Source: Spinacia oleracea (Eukaryota; Streptophyta; Magnoliopsida; Caryophyllales; Amaranthaceae). From it: DNA of 64,000 nt. The notes beneath the pieces were generated by a model. It had not been told where the DNA came from, ran no database searches, and worked only from the letters and a program-made list of their open reading frames with translations. Below, piece by piece: positions 10,590 through 22,735 of the stretch. Numbering within the stretch: the stretch's first letter is position 1; each line of letters begins with the position of its first letter. The stretch lies in NCBI RefSeq assembly GCF_020520425.1, contig NC_079487.1:80915141-80979140 (forward strand), written 5' to 3'. The position numbers and the translations under genes were made by a program.

Positions 10590-11435
10590 GTCTCCTACTT
10601 GTCATTCAGACAAGTGTGCATTCACATTCCTTTGTCGCTTAGTATTACTTGCTGAACATAACGTAAGATCCTAGCCATCCTTATTAGGTCCAGAAGTGTT
10701 TCTTGGATTACTGAGTTCAACTGTTAAACTTGTACAGAAGGTTAAGCCTTAACCATTCTGAGCACGGCCATGCATTTTCACAGTATTTAACTCTCCAAGA
10801 GGCCTTGTTACACAACGACACCATATCCTATCAAAGATAGGAGGACAATCCAATCTTCAAATCTATGAATAATCACTTTGATTCATAGTACGCCCAATAA
10901 CTTCTTTTATAGTCTCCTTTTACGGTGCGACGTTTAGCGAGCATCAAAGAGAACTAATCTTCAAACGAGCAATCATAATTACTCATGTTTTGAGGAATGG
11001 TTCTAATCACCATTAATGAGAACTACTTATGACATGACTTTAATCTCTTAAAGTGTTCTCGTGGTCAATCCGATACAAGATCCAATAAGTATCTATGCAA
11101 AAGATTTCTGACATAACATGTTCATCTAGTTCAAGAAACTGAACTATAAATCTACTTGCCATCTAATCTTCATTACTCATTGGTCGTCCAACCTTTCAAT
11201 GACCTACATTAGGGATCCTTTGTGACTTCAATATTCAAGTTCACTTATGGGTGTTTCTTTGTCAAAGAATCCATCTTGACATCCCATTTGAATGTTTTGA
11301 ATCACTTGGACTTTCATTTAATACTAAACCAAAATTAAATGAATATGTAATAAAGAATTTCATAAATATGAAATGGTTAAATTAATCGTTTTAAACATAG
11401 ATCTAACAGATGTTCTAAAACAAAACTTAGAAAAT
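10590..11435 (-). other. Copia A 3' untranslated region
   Basis: Non-coding sequence between the RNase H relic and the 3' LTR. It shares long inverted similarity with 18150-18620 of Copia C, for example the block around ACGGTGCGACGTTTAGCGAG (10923-10942). This marks it as family sequence rather than unique DNA. Confidence 0.7.
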
Positions 11436-11910
11436 CAAAGCCATTCTCCAACATGCTTGATTCCCATGGTTGCTACATGTGCGTTGTGTTTCACTTGTGG
11501 CAACGACTTAGTCAATGGATCCGTGATGTTGTCGTCGGTTCCAACCTTGCAAATCTCGATTTCTTTTTGTTCAACGATTTCTCGAAGTATGTGAAATCAC
11601 CGCAGTACGTGCTTAGACTTCTGGTGGCTCCTAGGCTCCTTTGCCTGGGCAATGGCACCACTATTGTCGCAATACAAAGCCATTGATCTTTTAATGGAGG
11701 GGACAACACCAAGTTCCTCGATGAAATTTCGAATCCAAACATCTTCCTTTGCTGCTTCTGAGGCAGCAATGTACTCGACATCAGTTGTAGAATCTGCAAA
11801 AAGTGCTATAGCTTACTGCTCCGCCATTAAGGCAGAACACGAAACCAGAGTGTGATCAGAAATCGTCTTTGTCGGTTTGAAAGCTTGCGTCCGTATAGCC
11901 TTTAACAATC
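11436..11910 (-). pseudogene. Copia A RNase H relic
   Basis: Read leftward from about 11800, one frame gives EYIAASEAAKEDVWIRNF, CDNSGAIAQAKEP and ITDPLTKSLPQ, the conserved blocks of Copia RNase H including acidic active-site residues. A stop interrupts the segment after VLRR. The visible longer ORF in this interval is in a different frame and is not the gene. Confidence 0.8.
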
Positions 11911-11913
11911 AAC

Positions 11914-12299
11914 TCATCTGTACCACCATAGACCAGAAATTGGTTCTAGCTTTGTCCTTTTCAAGTACTTTAAGATATTCTTGGCAGCAGTCCAATGCGC
12001 CTCACCTGGGTCTGACTGGTACCTGCTCGTTGCACTGAGTGCGAACGAAACATCCGGCTTTGTACAAATCATAGCATACATGATAAATCCAATAGCCGAA
12101 GTATATGGAATTCCACTCATCTTTCTACGCTCATCAGATGTCTTGGGACACTGAGTCTTGCTTAGGTATATGCCATGTGACATGGGTAGATGGCCTCTCT
12201 TGGCTTCCATCATACTGAACCTAGCTAGCACTTTGTCAATGTAAGTGCTTTGGCTTAGTCCAATCATCCTCTTAGATCTATCCCTATAGATCTTGATGC
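11914..12299 (-). pseudogene. Copia A reverse transcriptase, 3' part
   Basis: The frame begins GIKIYRDRSKRMIGLSQ and continues through the thumb/connection region (YTSAIGFIMYAMICTKPDV, ILKYLKRTK). It is the direct continuation of the RT part at 19084-19451, separated from it by Copia C, which inserted between the codons for YIL and GIK. Confidence 0.88.
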
Positions 12300-12304
12300 C
12301 CAAT

Positions 12305-12530
12305 TGAAGGAAATATATCCTTCACCCAAGGTGCATTAGTCCAATACCAAGGTTCAGATTAATTACAAGAAATTAATTCAGTGACATCAAGTCATCAGAA
12401 CAGCTAGCTGGAGCAATGCTTCCGATCAGTGAGTTCTAATCTATATTAGGCTCACAGCTTACTCTTGACTGAACCTATAAGGCCACACCATTTGCATGTA
12501 ACAGATCATCGGATTAAATGAATCGGAAAT
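12305..12530 (+). repeat. 5' LTR stub of Copia C
   Basis: Matches the complement of the right LTR of Copia A up to about ATTAAATGAATCGGAAA, then jumps to leader sequence matching the complement of 24170-24330. The rest of the LTR, the primer site and the first part of the leader have been deleted. Confidence 0.8.
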
Positions 12531-12654
12531 CACCCACTTTATTATGTTTTGTAACAAGAACGATTAATTTTGTTAAAATTATAAAAAAAAATGTCATGCA
12601 AATAATGTTTCGTGAAATTAATTTTTTTTATGGTTCGCTCGTATGGCACGAGCC

Positions 12655-12935
12655 AAAAGGCACGGAACATAGGGGTGTGCGGCATGTGCGGCTAGGCGTA
12701 GCCCGTGCACGCTGCACTCCGTGGCCTGGTGCAGCGACGCGAGGCAAGGCGTGCCAACGCGTGCCGGCCGAGGCAAGCAAGCAGGCAGCAGCAGCTCGAG
12801 TGCTGCGTGGCTGTGCGCTGCGCTATGCGAGGAGAGGGGCAGTTATGCTCCTTGTCTTCGTGTGCCACGCAATGCACAAGGCTTCGATGGGCTGGGCGCA
12901 AGCCTAACCCATGTTGCACAATTATGCTATTTTGC
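12655..12935. other. GC-rich leader block of Copia C
   Basis: A GC-rich island (GTGGCCTGGTGCAGCGACGC and similar) in AT-rich surroundings, matching the complement of 23935-24190 in Copia A. Long frames occur in several phases on both strands with low-complexity Ala/Arg/Cys composition and no domain. It is read as non-coding retrotransposon leader. Confidence 0.7.
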
Positions 12936-15900
12936 TTCGTTTTCAGTCAAGGTCTAATTTTGGGCATTGGGCTTAATTTTGCATGAAGGAGCTGACGGTG
13001 GACCTTTTATTTATTTTATTTTATTTAACTTGGACCGGGCCGTGAGTTTTAAATATTTAAAATTAAAATGTCCAAATTAAATATTGGTTTAAGTGGGAGC
13101 CTTTTAAATGAAATCATTTAAAATAATTATTTTTAATTATTTTTCGTAAGGCACCATTATTTTAATTAAATAAATTTTTGATTAGAATAATTCTAAGGAT
13201 TAATAATTCGGAATCGATTAATCTTTTAGGACGCGTTTTACATGAACGTGATTTTTATTAAATCATGTAAATACTTGCAAATTTACTTGGGCCATTAGTT
13301 TTAGGACACGAATGGAAGAATGCATAGATATTATTTTATGTATTGCAGGTATTGAAGGTGACTAGTATAGCCAATCTAGGATAGATAAATATGGTCTGTG
13401 TACCATTGAAGTTTTGATGTAATAATTAGGTTATTATTATTTCAAGTTCTTCTAGATTATTTAGAATTTTAAGTTAGCTTTTGAATGGAGTTCAAGACGA
13501 TGCCAAGCTAACAAGGTGAAGAGAAGATTGGATGCTTCAAGACCAAGTTTTTGGGCCATAGTAGTTCACCAAAGTTATTTATGCACTTATATATATTGAA
13601 AGAATGTATATTATGCATGAATGTTGTTTGTAGGTTTGATTTAAATTAGTTCACTAAATAATCAAACCAACATAGAAACAACTAGGTCCAAAGTAATATT
13701 GAGTTTATAATTGCCTTCCAAATCAAGCACTTACAAAATTCTAAGGACCTAAGATAGTAGGTTTACGCCAAAGCGAGGTGCTATTTTAGGATACTTAGAT
13801 GGTAAGGCATCCCAAAGGAGCATTTTGATTGTGGTTGCAACTCAAGCAATATTGGTACATGTTGTGGAAATGTAATAAATTATGGTATTAATTTATTAAC
13901 CAAGAGTAGTTTGGAAGTTACTAGCAATTGGTTTTGCTTACCTAGAATCTTAAAAGACTTAAGACAAGCCAAAGCATGCTTAAGGATATATTTAAGACTT
14001 TTGGGGTCTTGGATTCGTTTCATTCATTTTGGACCATGACTTTATTGCATGAATGAAATGTTTAATAGCTTTAATGATTGCATGAATGCTTTTATTTCAA
14101 GTTATTAAAGTATGATAAATGTTTTCTTTGCTATTCCATTTTGTAGAATATAAATGCATATAATTGTAAATCTTCAACTTTATTGTGTTCGGAAAATAGA
14201 ACGACGATATTTCCTCGATCGATTGGTAACTAATTTTGAGAGCAATTCTCAAAGGAAATGAGACTGAGAGCGTATCTTGGATGCTATTTTTCTTACAGTG
14301 ATCTTCATGGTTGTTTTCAAGCTAAAACGTGAATGGTAGACCAATTGGACCTCATATATTCAAAATACTGGGTAGTTTTGGAAAAATGAATTATTGAGTT
14401 AAAGGCTCATGTATCACCAATGGTTAACAACCAATTTTCTTTTGATTCGATAATGAACTAGACTCATTAGATATGGTCATTCAAAGTGAATAAAAGAAAG
14501 GGACTTTGTAAGCATAACAAAGTGAGAAGATCAAGCAAAGAGTAAAATCTTTAGGACTATAAGAAAAAGGTGCTAGAAAGGATAGGAATCGGGAACAAAA
14601 AAAAATGAATTAAAGATTCAATTTCTACCTAAAAGTTTGCGTTAAAGAGAAACGACTTAGCAAATAAACTCTTATGGTATTAGATTACCCCTTGAGGTTC
14701 TAACTTTAGTTAAGAACGTAAATTTCGGGAGCTAAGTCTAGTTATTGACCTACATGTGGGAAATGAAGCAAAGTTGTGCTATATTAGATTGTAGGGTCAT
14801 CATATTTGTTTTAAAGTCCTTTCAAAGGCTGGAACCTAATGGAATTACGTTCCATTAATCATCATAAATAATTTTCTGTTTGGACAACATAAAGACTCAC
14901 ATTCAAAGTAAACAAAAACAATCGTTGAGTGTTTATTTGAATGAAATGGTCATTTAAGGGCTGAGTCATATGATTGATCAATAAACAAACAAATATCTTG
15001 ACACTCATACTTCAAAAGGTTCAAGTCAAATATTTTGATTTGTGTTTCACGTATATTTGGCAATGTCATACGATCATATCAACAAGAAAACATTCTAAGA
15101 TTCCATGGCATGGATTTTTGAAAGTTGACTAATTTAAGACACATGGGTCTTACTTGTTGAACATGACATAGAAATGGACTATTGTTAGAAGGTTCTAGAC
15201 AATTATGTTCATAGGCCAAAGATGGATTTTATGACTTACCTATTTCACAAAAAATTTGAGAAAATATGGCTATATTTACTCAAAGTGAAATATGTGAAAT
15301 GCTTCAATGTGATTCACAAAAGGGTATAAAATCAACTTGGAAAGAATTTTGGAACATCTAGACTGGATCAAAGTGATGTTTGCATGAGCCAAGAATGATT
15401 ATCAAGATTGTTTATATGGCATTATAACAATCAAAGCTCCATAAGAATATGGTATGTCCAAATGGAGGAATCAAAATCTATTCGATTAATGATAATCAAG
15501 ACTATGTTCCTATATACTTTCTAAATGATACTCTCGAGTGACTATCACACTAAACAAAGTTGTCAAATCTAAATACAAGATGTCATAAGGATTGAACTTC
15601 GGTTCAGTACATCTTTTCGGTACATATATATCTAGGGTTGTCAAACCCAGTGGGAGTTAGTGTTTACATCAAACAAACTCAAGAATAGATATATGTTTTT
15701 TTATGAGTGACTCATAGAAACAAAAGGTATTGATTCTACCACTAATCTGGGAACACATGGTTGTTGTTCTAGATAGTGTCTTTTAGGAAAGCATCATATT
15801 TCCAAATAGTGTCTTTTAGGAAAGCATCATATTTCCAAAAAGGAAAGTGAGAGAAAAATGACCTCGAAGTGACCTCAAAAGAACTTCGAGTCAGGCAACA

Positions 15901-16279
15901 AACAAATGTAGGATACTTAGGAGTCTTTGGAAAAGCTCCGTACTTAGAAGCCTTTGGAAGAGCTTCAGGAAGACTTTGGAAGTGCTTCAAGCGAATCCTA
16001 ATACTCAAAGGACTTGAGTAATGTCTTTATAGACAGTAAAGTTTGATGTTCAATACCTAGGTATATATAAGGAATAGAATTCAACCAAGATAGATACATA
16101 TCTTGAGGAATGAAGACTATGAAGACTTTGGAAGTGCTTCAAGAATATACGAGTTATAGGTTAGCTACGACGAATTAAAAATTCCCAAGTATGGTTTGAG
16201 ACCATAAAAAACATGATTATGGTTCGAGGCCATATAAAATGGTTTAAGGCCATTTTATCCGAAATATCTTCATCTTAAA
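12936..16279 (+). other. Copia C interior, degenerate, no intact gene
   Basis: No long frame. The part at about 13340-13680 matches the complement of 22840-23240 of Copia A. The part at about 14210-14520 is similar to the complement of 37020-37390 in Copia B. A 33-bp unit (AGTGTCTTTTAGGAAAGCAT ...) is duplicated in tandem at about 15776-15841. Family non-coding sequence plus decayed pol. Confidence 0.6.
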
Positions 16280-16550
16280 GAATCAAATCTACGATCTGAT
16301 TGATTTGCATAAAGGGTTCACTCCCATTGGTTGCAAACATGTTTTCCAAATATACAAGGTTTATTTGCATAAAGGGTTCACTCACATTGGTTTCGAATAT
16401 GTTTTCAAAACATACAAAGATGATATTGTATACACATACAAAAGAAAAGCTAGATTGGTGATTAAAGATTATAAACGACTTCACGGAGTTGATAATGTTG
16501 AAATCTTTTTCACAAAGTCGGAATGCTTGAACTATTTTGGATAAATCTAG
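16280..16550 (+). pseudogene. Copia C reverse-transcriptase relic with internal duplication
   Basis: Encodes HKGFTPIGCKHVF, then again HKGFTHIGFEYVFKTYKDD, then ARLVIKDYKRLHGVDNVE. This is the RT N-terminal block normally reading PIGCKWVFK ... KARLVAKGY ... HGVDY. The first block is present twice about 60 bases apart (16303 and 16363), which is not normal RT architecture. The same relic occurs on the minus strand in Copia B at 34899-35222. Confidence 0.72.
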
Positions 16551-18621
16551 CAATCATTGCATAGTGAAATATGACAATAGGAAAACGAAACACCTTCCTC
16601 AATTGGACTTGTAGAAAGGAATTGTGTACATCACACAATGTAAAAGTTTTGGATGCTAGATTAAAGAGAAAGCTTAAGAAATCTATTAGTAGATTAAAGC
16701 ATGCAAGTGGGAATTGGACCATATTTTTCACCAAGGCCATTGAGCAATGATAGCTTTATGAAAATATGGATCATCTTCTAGATGAGGAGTTAAGTGGGAT
16801 CTAAGTCAAGTTTATTGGTTCTATATATATGAGATACATATCTCTCTATTGAAATGACATTCAAATTCTAAATTATTAGATTTGAAAGTATTTGTCAATA
16901 TTAGAACCATGGCAAAACTTAGAACATACCGGGTTAAAGATCTATTGGATAGGATCCAAAGCGTTGTTTGGATTCTGTAAAAGTAATTACTAAAGAAAAC
17001 ACAATCGAGAGACTCGAAAGAGACTCCTAACCCATATGAGTAAATCTAAGTAATGAATGTTATAACTAAGTATAAAGCTAGGCTGTTATTACTAAAGTTA
17101 AAACATGAAGGACCTTGTAGAGGAACCTTCACTTCATATGACATGGCAATGCCAAGATCTTAGCAAAATTCGGTATCTCGTGAAACTGAATAAGCTAAAG
17201 TTACATGGATATATTTTAAAATGCGAATGGTTTTTGCATTACAATCAATCATGTACAGTGTGATATATAGATCGCCAAGATAACTCGTAAATGTTGGATT
17301 ATGACGAGCTTATACCAATCTCTATTGATCTAGATCAAAGATCATTAGAATAATATCAAGAACATCCAATACATTTGGACATGTAGGACGAGCACTTGAT
17401 AAGAGAAAGTGAAGATGAACTAAAGTTTTGATGCTACATGCATAGCCTAAACAAAAGTTGGATCTTGTTGTTAGGCAAACCACAAACACACACAGGAAAC
17501 TAGGCGTCGTAATTAAAAGGTGGTAACATAGGTTCTAAACCCTATGCGATGCATGGGAAACTGAATCAATGATTAGTTTCCAAGTTCTCAGTCAAAAGAT
17601 GAATCTCCGACATCTTTGTGAACTGGTTGGAGTATTTCAAAAGGGTAGCATCATTTGCAATTCTACATAATTGAAATGAATTCATTATTGCCTAAGAAGC
17701 AATAAAAGGGAATTGTTTCTAGTGGGAGTTCTTCAATAAACTCAGGTTGATCACAAGTCTGCTATCTGGATGATTTTGTATTTTAAGTATGAGAATCATT
17801 CTAACGGAAATAAAAGACTAGATCATTCTATAAACATATTCAAAGATCTTTTCATCTTACATAGAAAGGCTTTCGATAGAAAGGATGCTAAGAATAGAAA
17901 AGTATGATAAACTAAACCTCTGCATCGAATGAGATACAACACTCATGTGCAGAAATGGAATCAAGTTTGAGTTCCCTGAATTTTTTAAGTATTGGGTGAA
18001 AGGCCTATATCCCTAAAACATTAATTAAGTGCTTGATTTTGGGTTAGAGGCCCACAAATTGGTAAGCATTTGGTTTAAACATTTATCATTTGTGAAATTA
18101 TATTTCATATTTCATTTAATATTGGTTTAGTATTAAATGATGAAGTCCAAGTGATTCAAAACATTCAAATGGGATATCAAGATGGATTCTTTGACAAAGA
18201 AACACCCATAAGTGAACTTGAATATTGAATCACAAAAGGATCCCTAATCCAGGTCATTGAAAGGTTGGACGACCAATGAATAATGAAGAATAGATTGCAA
18301 GTTGATTTATAGTTCAGTTTCTTGAACTAGATGAACTGGATGTCATAAATTATTTGCATAGATACTTATTGGATCTTGTATCAGATTGACCATGAGAACA
18401 CTTTAAGAGATTAAAGTCATCTCATAAATAGTTCTCATAAATGGTGATTGGAACCTATTCCTCAGAGCCTCAGTAGTTATGGCTGCTTGTTTGAGAATTA
18501 GTTCGCTTTGATGCTCGCTAAACGTTGCACCGTAAAAGGAGAGTATAAAAGCTGTTATTGGGCGTACTATGAATCAAATTAAGTTGTTCATAAGTTAAAA
18601 GAAGGGATTGTCCTCCTATCA
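16551..18621 (+). other. Copia C 3' interior and untranslated region
   Basis: No gene. 18150-18620 matches the complement of the 3' untranslated region of Copia A. Similarity stops abruptly at about 18621 (CTCCTATC), where sequence from the middle of the LTR begins, marking an internal deletion. Confidence 0.6.
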
Positions 18622-19078
18622 AGTTAACACAGCGCGGCCCAAGGCCCATCGCCTGTTTGGCTGTGTGTGTGGGCTTGCGCGGGGAATTCTGGCCGGTTAC
18701 TTGGCCCTTGTAGCTTGGCCGGTAGTGTTAGGTTATAACATTAATCCAACATATGTTTTCAGCAATCTAAGCACACATATTATTCTAACCTAAGGCAAGA
18801 GAGAACCCTAATTTTCTCTGTGTCTCCACTAAAGTGTTCTTCCCAAAAGCTAAATATCTTGAGTCAATTCTAAGCCATCGATCTCAAGACGGATCTGGAC
18901 GTTTCGTTGAACCAAGTAGAGGAATGACATCTGGAGTTCTTGTTCGTGTTCGTGATACGTTGAATCTAGGGGAAACGCGCTACAAATGTTAGTATTGCTT
19001 GATCTGTACTTTATACATAATTCCTGGCTTTGGGGTTGTTCCGTTATTATGTTATGTATTTAACTGTAAACCCCTACA
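18622..19078 (+). repeat. 3' LTR stub of Copia C
   Basis: Starts within the GC-rich LTR block (ACAGCGCGGCCCAAGGCCC at 18630-18648) and runs to CCCCTACA at 19078. It equals only the downstream half of the LTR; the U3 part is deleted. Confidence 0.8.
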
Positions 19079-19083
19079 CCAAT

Positions 19084-19800
19084 ATGTATTGTGCCTCTCC
19101 TAAGTCTTTCATTGAGAAACACTTTCCAAGCCAAGTCTTTACAGACTCCAGAATAGGAATGTCGTTTCCAATAAGCAGTATGTCGTCTACATACAAGACT
19201 AGGAATACAATTTTACTCCCACTGACTTCCTTGTATACACAAGATTTGTCGTGATTCTGGATGAATTCAAATTCATCGACTGCTTCATCAAATCGTATAT
19301 TCCAACTCCTTGATGTCTTCTTCAATCCATAAATGGATTTCTTAAGCTCGCATACCTTTCCTTGATTCTTTGGATCGACAAAACCCTCCGGCTGTGTCAT
19401 AAACACAGTCTCTTTAAGAACACCATTCAAGAAGGAAGTTTTGACATCCATTTGTCATATTTCATAGACATGAAACGCGACAATCGCAAGGATTTTCCAA
19501 ATAGAGTTAAGCTTAGCGACTGGACAAAAGGTTTCATCGTAGTCAACGCCGTGAACTTGCTTGTAACCTTTTGCTAACAACCTATCCTTTTATATGTATA
19601 CAATTCCATCTTTTTCTTTCTTCAATTTGAAGACCCATTTTCTTCCGCTAGGTGTAAACCCATCTGGCAAATCAACCAAATCCCAGACTTGATTTTCAGA
19701 CATGGAGTCTATTTCAGATTTCATGGCCTCTAACCATTTTGTGGATCTTGGGATCGTCATAACTTTCTTGTAGGACATAGGTTCATCACTATCTAATATG
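19084..19800 (-). pseudogene. Copia A reverse transcriptase, 5' part
   Basis: Blocks in order on the minus strand: PRSTKWLEAMKSEIDSM and GRKWVFKLKKEKDG (19778-19590), then MDVKTSFLNGVLKE, SIYGLKK and the catalytic LYVDDILLIG (19451-19084). At least one in-frame stop lies between the two open segments. The YVDD box is intact. The frame runs straight into the Copia C target site and resumes at 12299. Confidence 0.9.
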
Positions 19801-20039
19801 AAAACTTCTTAGTTTTCAGTCAAGAGGATACTTGTCCATCTATCCGGCTGAACCTTAGTTTTATGTGACCTACGAGGGGCAAAACCGTCTTGAGGAAACT
19901 ACTCCCACTGGCTCTTCTGAAGGCCTTGGAGGTTCTTCACCTTGAAATTCTTCCAAAGAGTTTTTAGTTCGTTGTTCGTCTCGAATCTCTTCAAGGTCTA
20001 CTATTCTCCCACTTGTCAATTTGGAATGTGATTTCTTTC

Positions 20040-20117
20040 CAAAAAGACACCGTCACGAGCAACGAATACTTTGTTCTCTAACTTGTTGTAGAAGTAATAC
20101 CTCTTAGTTTCTTTTGG
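20040..20117 (-). pseudogene. Copia A integrase C-terminal segment
   Basis: Reads YPKETKRYYFYN then KVFVARDGVFLER, the conserved Copia integrase C-terminal block. It is separated from the rest of the integrase by the solo LTR at 20123-21609. Confidence 0.8.
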
Positions 20118-20122
20118 ATACC

Positions 20123-21609
20123 TGTGAGGGGGTCGAAAAAGCACGAGGCTAATGCATGACCTCGTCCCTTGTGGGCGTGACGTCTTCAGTTCAAGTGTAG
20201 TTACATTTCCTGTGAGTTTACACCCAATCGACTAGTAATATAGGAGTCGCCATTCAGTTTTTAACGACAATGAGAAAAACTGATAAAACCCGGTTATCGT
20301 GACATAAAGGGAGTGCAATTATGTTCGACCACGACGGCCATAGGTTCCCTTGTGATCCCTGGTGTGGGGATCGCTCAACGTACACTCGCAGGGCAGAGAT
20401 TGAGAGTTCGGGGGACTGTAACTACCGAGAGGAGTGCTCATCGATAACTCCAGAGGCAGGTTATCCTTACTAGCTCAGCATAAATAATTGAAGGGACATG
20501 CGTTAAACTATTAAACTATTCTGAATTGATTTTAGTGATATGCAACACATAATACTAAATCGATCGTGATTATCTTATTTAGATTGATTTAAGGTACCTA
20601 GCATGATAATTCAATTGTCCAGGGTATTATCTTATTAGGCGTGATAAATCAATCAAGTTAATAGTTTGACAATTTTATAAAAGGGCGATGAAAGCGATTA
20701 AATCATATGAGGGACACATTACAACGCACCCTTGAGAGGTGCGTTACGGTTCTCAGAAAACTAACCACTTGGCTTTGCTATTTCTCCTTTTATTTAACGA
20801 ATCTCGAGTTTCTGAGCAGTGTTCAAGTATTTAGGCTTAAATCATCAGCTACAAGGAGCGGGACGCGTTCTGTTCGACTTTTGGGTCGATTGCGATAGAA
20901 CGCGGGATCAATTTCGCAGCGTGAGGCTAGGCTTAAGGCTAGAGTCAATACTCAGGTTATCGAATTGTGTGTTCTGTTGTGTGTTTCACGTCGGCTTTAG
21001 GGGTCTATTTATAGGAAAAAGTGGCGTACAAAGATAGATTTTCAGGAATATGAATATGAAACGGATTAGGAAAAGAATCCGTCCCAGGTATTTTCGGCGC
21101 CCAGCATTGGGCGTCAAAGATATCGGCGCCCAGGGCTGGGCGTTGAAAATAGGATCTGGGCAGAATTCTTTGTCAGATTGGACTCTAGAGTATGGAGTCC
21201 ATTAAGAGACTTAATCCGAGTTATTTGGTGCGTATCAATTTAAGACGGAATGCGTCTGGGCCCTTTACGAACTCTAGGTTCGTTATGAGTTTAATTAATA
21301 CGTTAACTCTTTTATCGAATTGCGATATAAATAGAATTCCTTTTACAATTTCTATCTCTTTTAGGATTTATGTTGGAGTGCAACACCTAATTTTGACAGG
21401 TTTCTATCTTTGTATTCTTACTACTTTTAGCAATTACCTTTTACAGCAGCTACTATTTTTAGCAGGTTTCTATAAATGGACGCTTTGGCTGAAATGAAAG
21501 GGTGATTTGAGATTCGTTATTTTATAGGAGATGCGTTGCCAAGTGGAGATTTATGTTCTCATCATCGAACCTTCCCTTTCGGGAATGGGGACAAAAGTAG
21601 GTGTCTACA
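20123..21609 (-). mobile_element. Solo LTR of the Tat-like (TatN) family
   Basis: 1487 bases from TGTGAGGGGGTCGAAAAAGC to GTAGGTGTCTACA, flanked by ATACC at 20118-20122 and 21610-21614. It is the complement of the LTRs at 40439-41891 and 57738-59269. No internal sequence is present, so it is the product of LTR-LTR recombination. It contains two GGCGCCCAG-type palindromes (21095-21144). Copia A integrase codons lie on both sides. Confidence 0.93.
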
Positions 21610-21614
21610 ATACC

Positions 21615-22218
21615 CAACGAAGAAACATTTGTCAGATTTTGGTGCAAGCTTGTCCGAAATTAATCGCTTGACATATGCTTCGCAACCCCCTAATCTTTAG
21701 AAAAGACAACTTTGGAAGTTTCCCAGTCCATAATTCGTATGGAGTCTTTTCAACAGCTTTTGACGGAGCACGATTCAGTGCGACGCATGTCCCCAAAATT
21801 GTAAAGGAAGTCTGGCTTGACCCATCATTGACAAGACCATATCAAGTAAGGTCCTGTTTCTCCGTTCCAACACTCCATTCCATTGAGGTGTCCCCGGAGC
21901 AGTCAATTCAGAAAGAATACCACGTTCTTTTAGATGGTCATCTAACTCATGGCTAAGATATTCACCTCCTCGATCCGATCTTAGAGCTTTGATTTTCTTG
22001 CCATGTTGATTCTCTACTTCATTTTGAAATTCTCGGAATTTCTCAAACGATTCAGACTTGTGTTTCATTAAGTAAATATAGCCATATCTACTGAAATCGT
22101 CCGTAAACGTTATGAAATAGCTTAAATCACCTCTAGCTTTTGTATGCATAGGCCCACATACGTCTGTATGTATTAGCTCTAATAGTTCGCTTGCTCTTTC
22201 TCCTACTTTTGAGAAAGG
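21615..22218 (-). pseudogene. Copia A integrase core
   Basis: The open part 22149-21775 carries the integrase catalytic core: FTDDFSRYGYIYLMK with the first Asp, ALRSDRGGEYLS with the second Asp, and LTAPGTPQWNGVLERRNRT with the catalytic Glu. Downstream codons (about 21774-21615, e.g. APKSDKCFFVG) continue after a frame change to the solo LTR target site. A stop upstream of 22149 separates the core from the pre-integrase part. Confidence 0.9.
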
Positions 22219-22735
22219 TCACTTTGTCATTTTGCCAAGTAAATAAGATTCGCATTGATCAATCTTCTCTAAGTTGAATGATTCTAGAATGCCCTTCTTT
22301 TGAAGTCTTTCCATGCGTTTTGTGTTTATATGACCTAATCGACAATGCCACAGATATGTGAAATCCGAATCACCAGTTTTAGCCTTTTTAGTATTTATGT
22401 TATAGATTCGTTTGTTTGTATCTAACACATATAGCCCATTTTCTTGTTGTGCTGAACCATAAAACATTCCATTCAAAGAAAAAGAACAACTATTGTCTGT
22501 AAATTGAAAACTAAAACCTTAAGAATCCAAACTTAAAATGGAAATTATGTTTCTGGTGATGCTAGGAACATAGTAACAGTTGTCTAGTTCCAAAATAAAA
22601 CCACTAGGCAAAGAAATAAAATAAGATCCTACGGCTAATCCAGCAATCCGTGCTCCATTTCCCACGCGTAGATCCATCTTGCCTTTATCAAGCTTTCTAC
22701 TTCTCCTTAGTCCCTGTGAATTGGAACATAAGTGT
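22219..22735 (-). pseudogene. Copia A protease C-terminus and GAG-pre-integrase
   Basis: Minus-strand blocks: DLRVGNGARIAGLAVGSY and CYYVPSITRNIIS (protease end), a stop near 22520, then NGLYVLDTN and YLWHCRLGHINTKRME, the zinc-binding HHCC-type integrase N-terminus. The protease active site and gag are not recognisable upstream, so a deletion or decay removed the 5' coding part. Confidence 0.82.

Larger units (their letters stand above)
12305..19078 (+). mobile_element. Copia C, nested in Copia A in opposite orientation
   Basis: It starts TGAAGGAAATATATCC and ends AACTGTAAACCCCTACA, the complement of Copia A LTR ends. It is flanked by CCAAT at 12300-12304 and 19079-19083. It is a relative of Copia A on the other strand and interrupts its RT codons cleanly. 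Neither LTR is complete: the left keeps only the U3 beginning and the right only the last ~455 bases. No intact pol frame remains, and the interior resembles that of Copia B. Confidence 0.9.

Noticed and set aside
12518..12986. Cluster of frames up to 129 codons
   Set aside because: Same GC-rich leader artefact as above, matching 23779-24296 in the opposite orientation.
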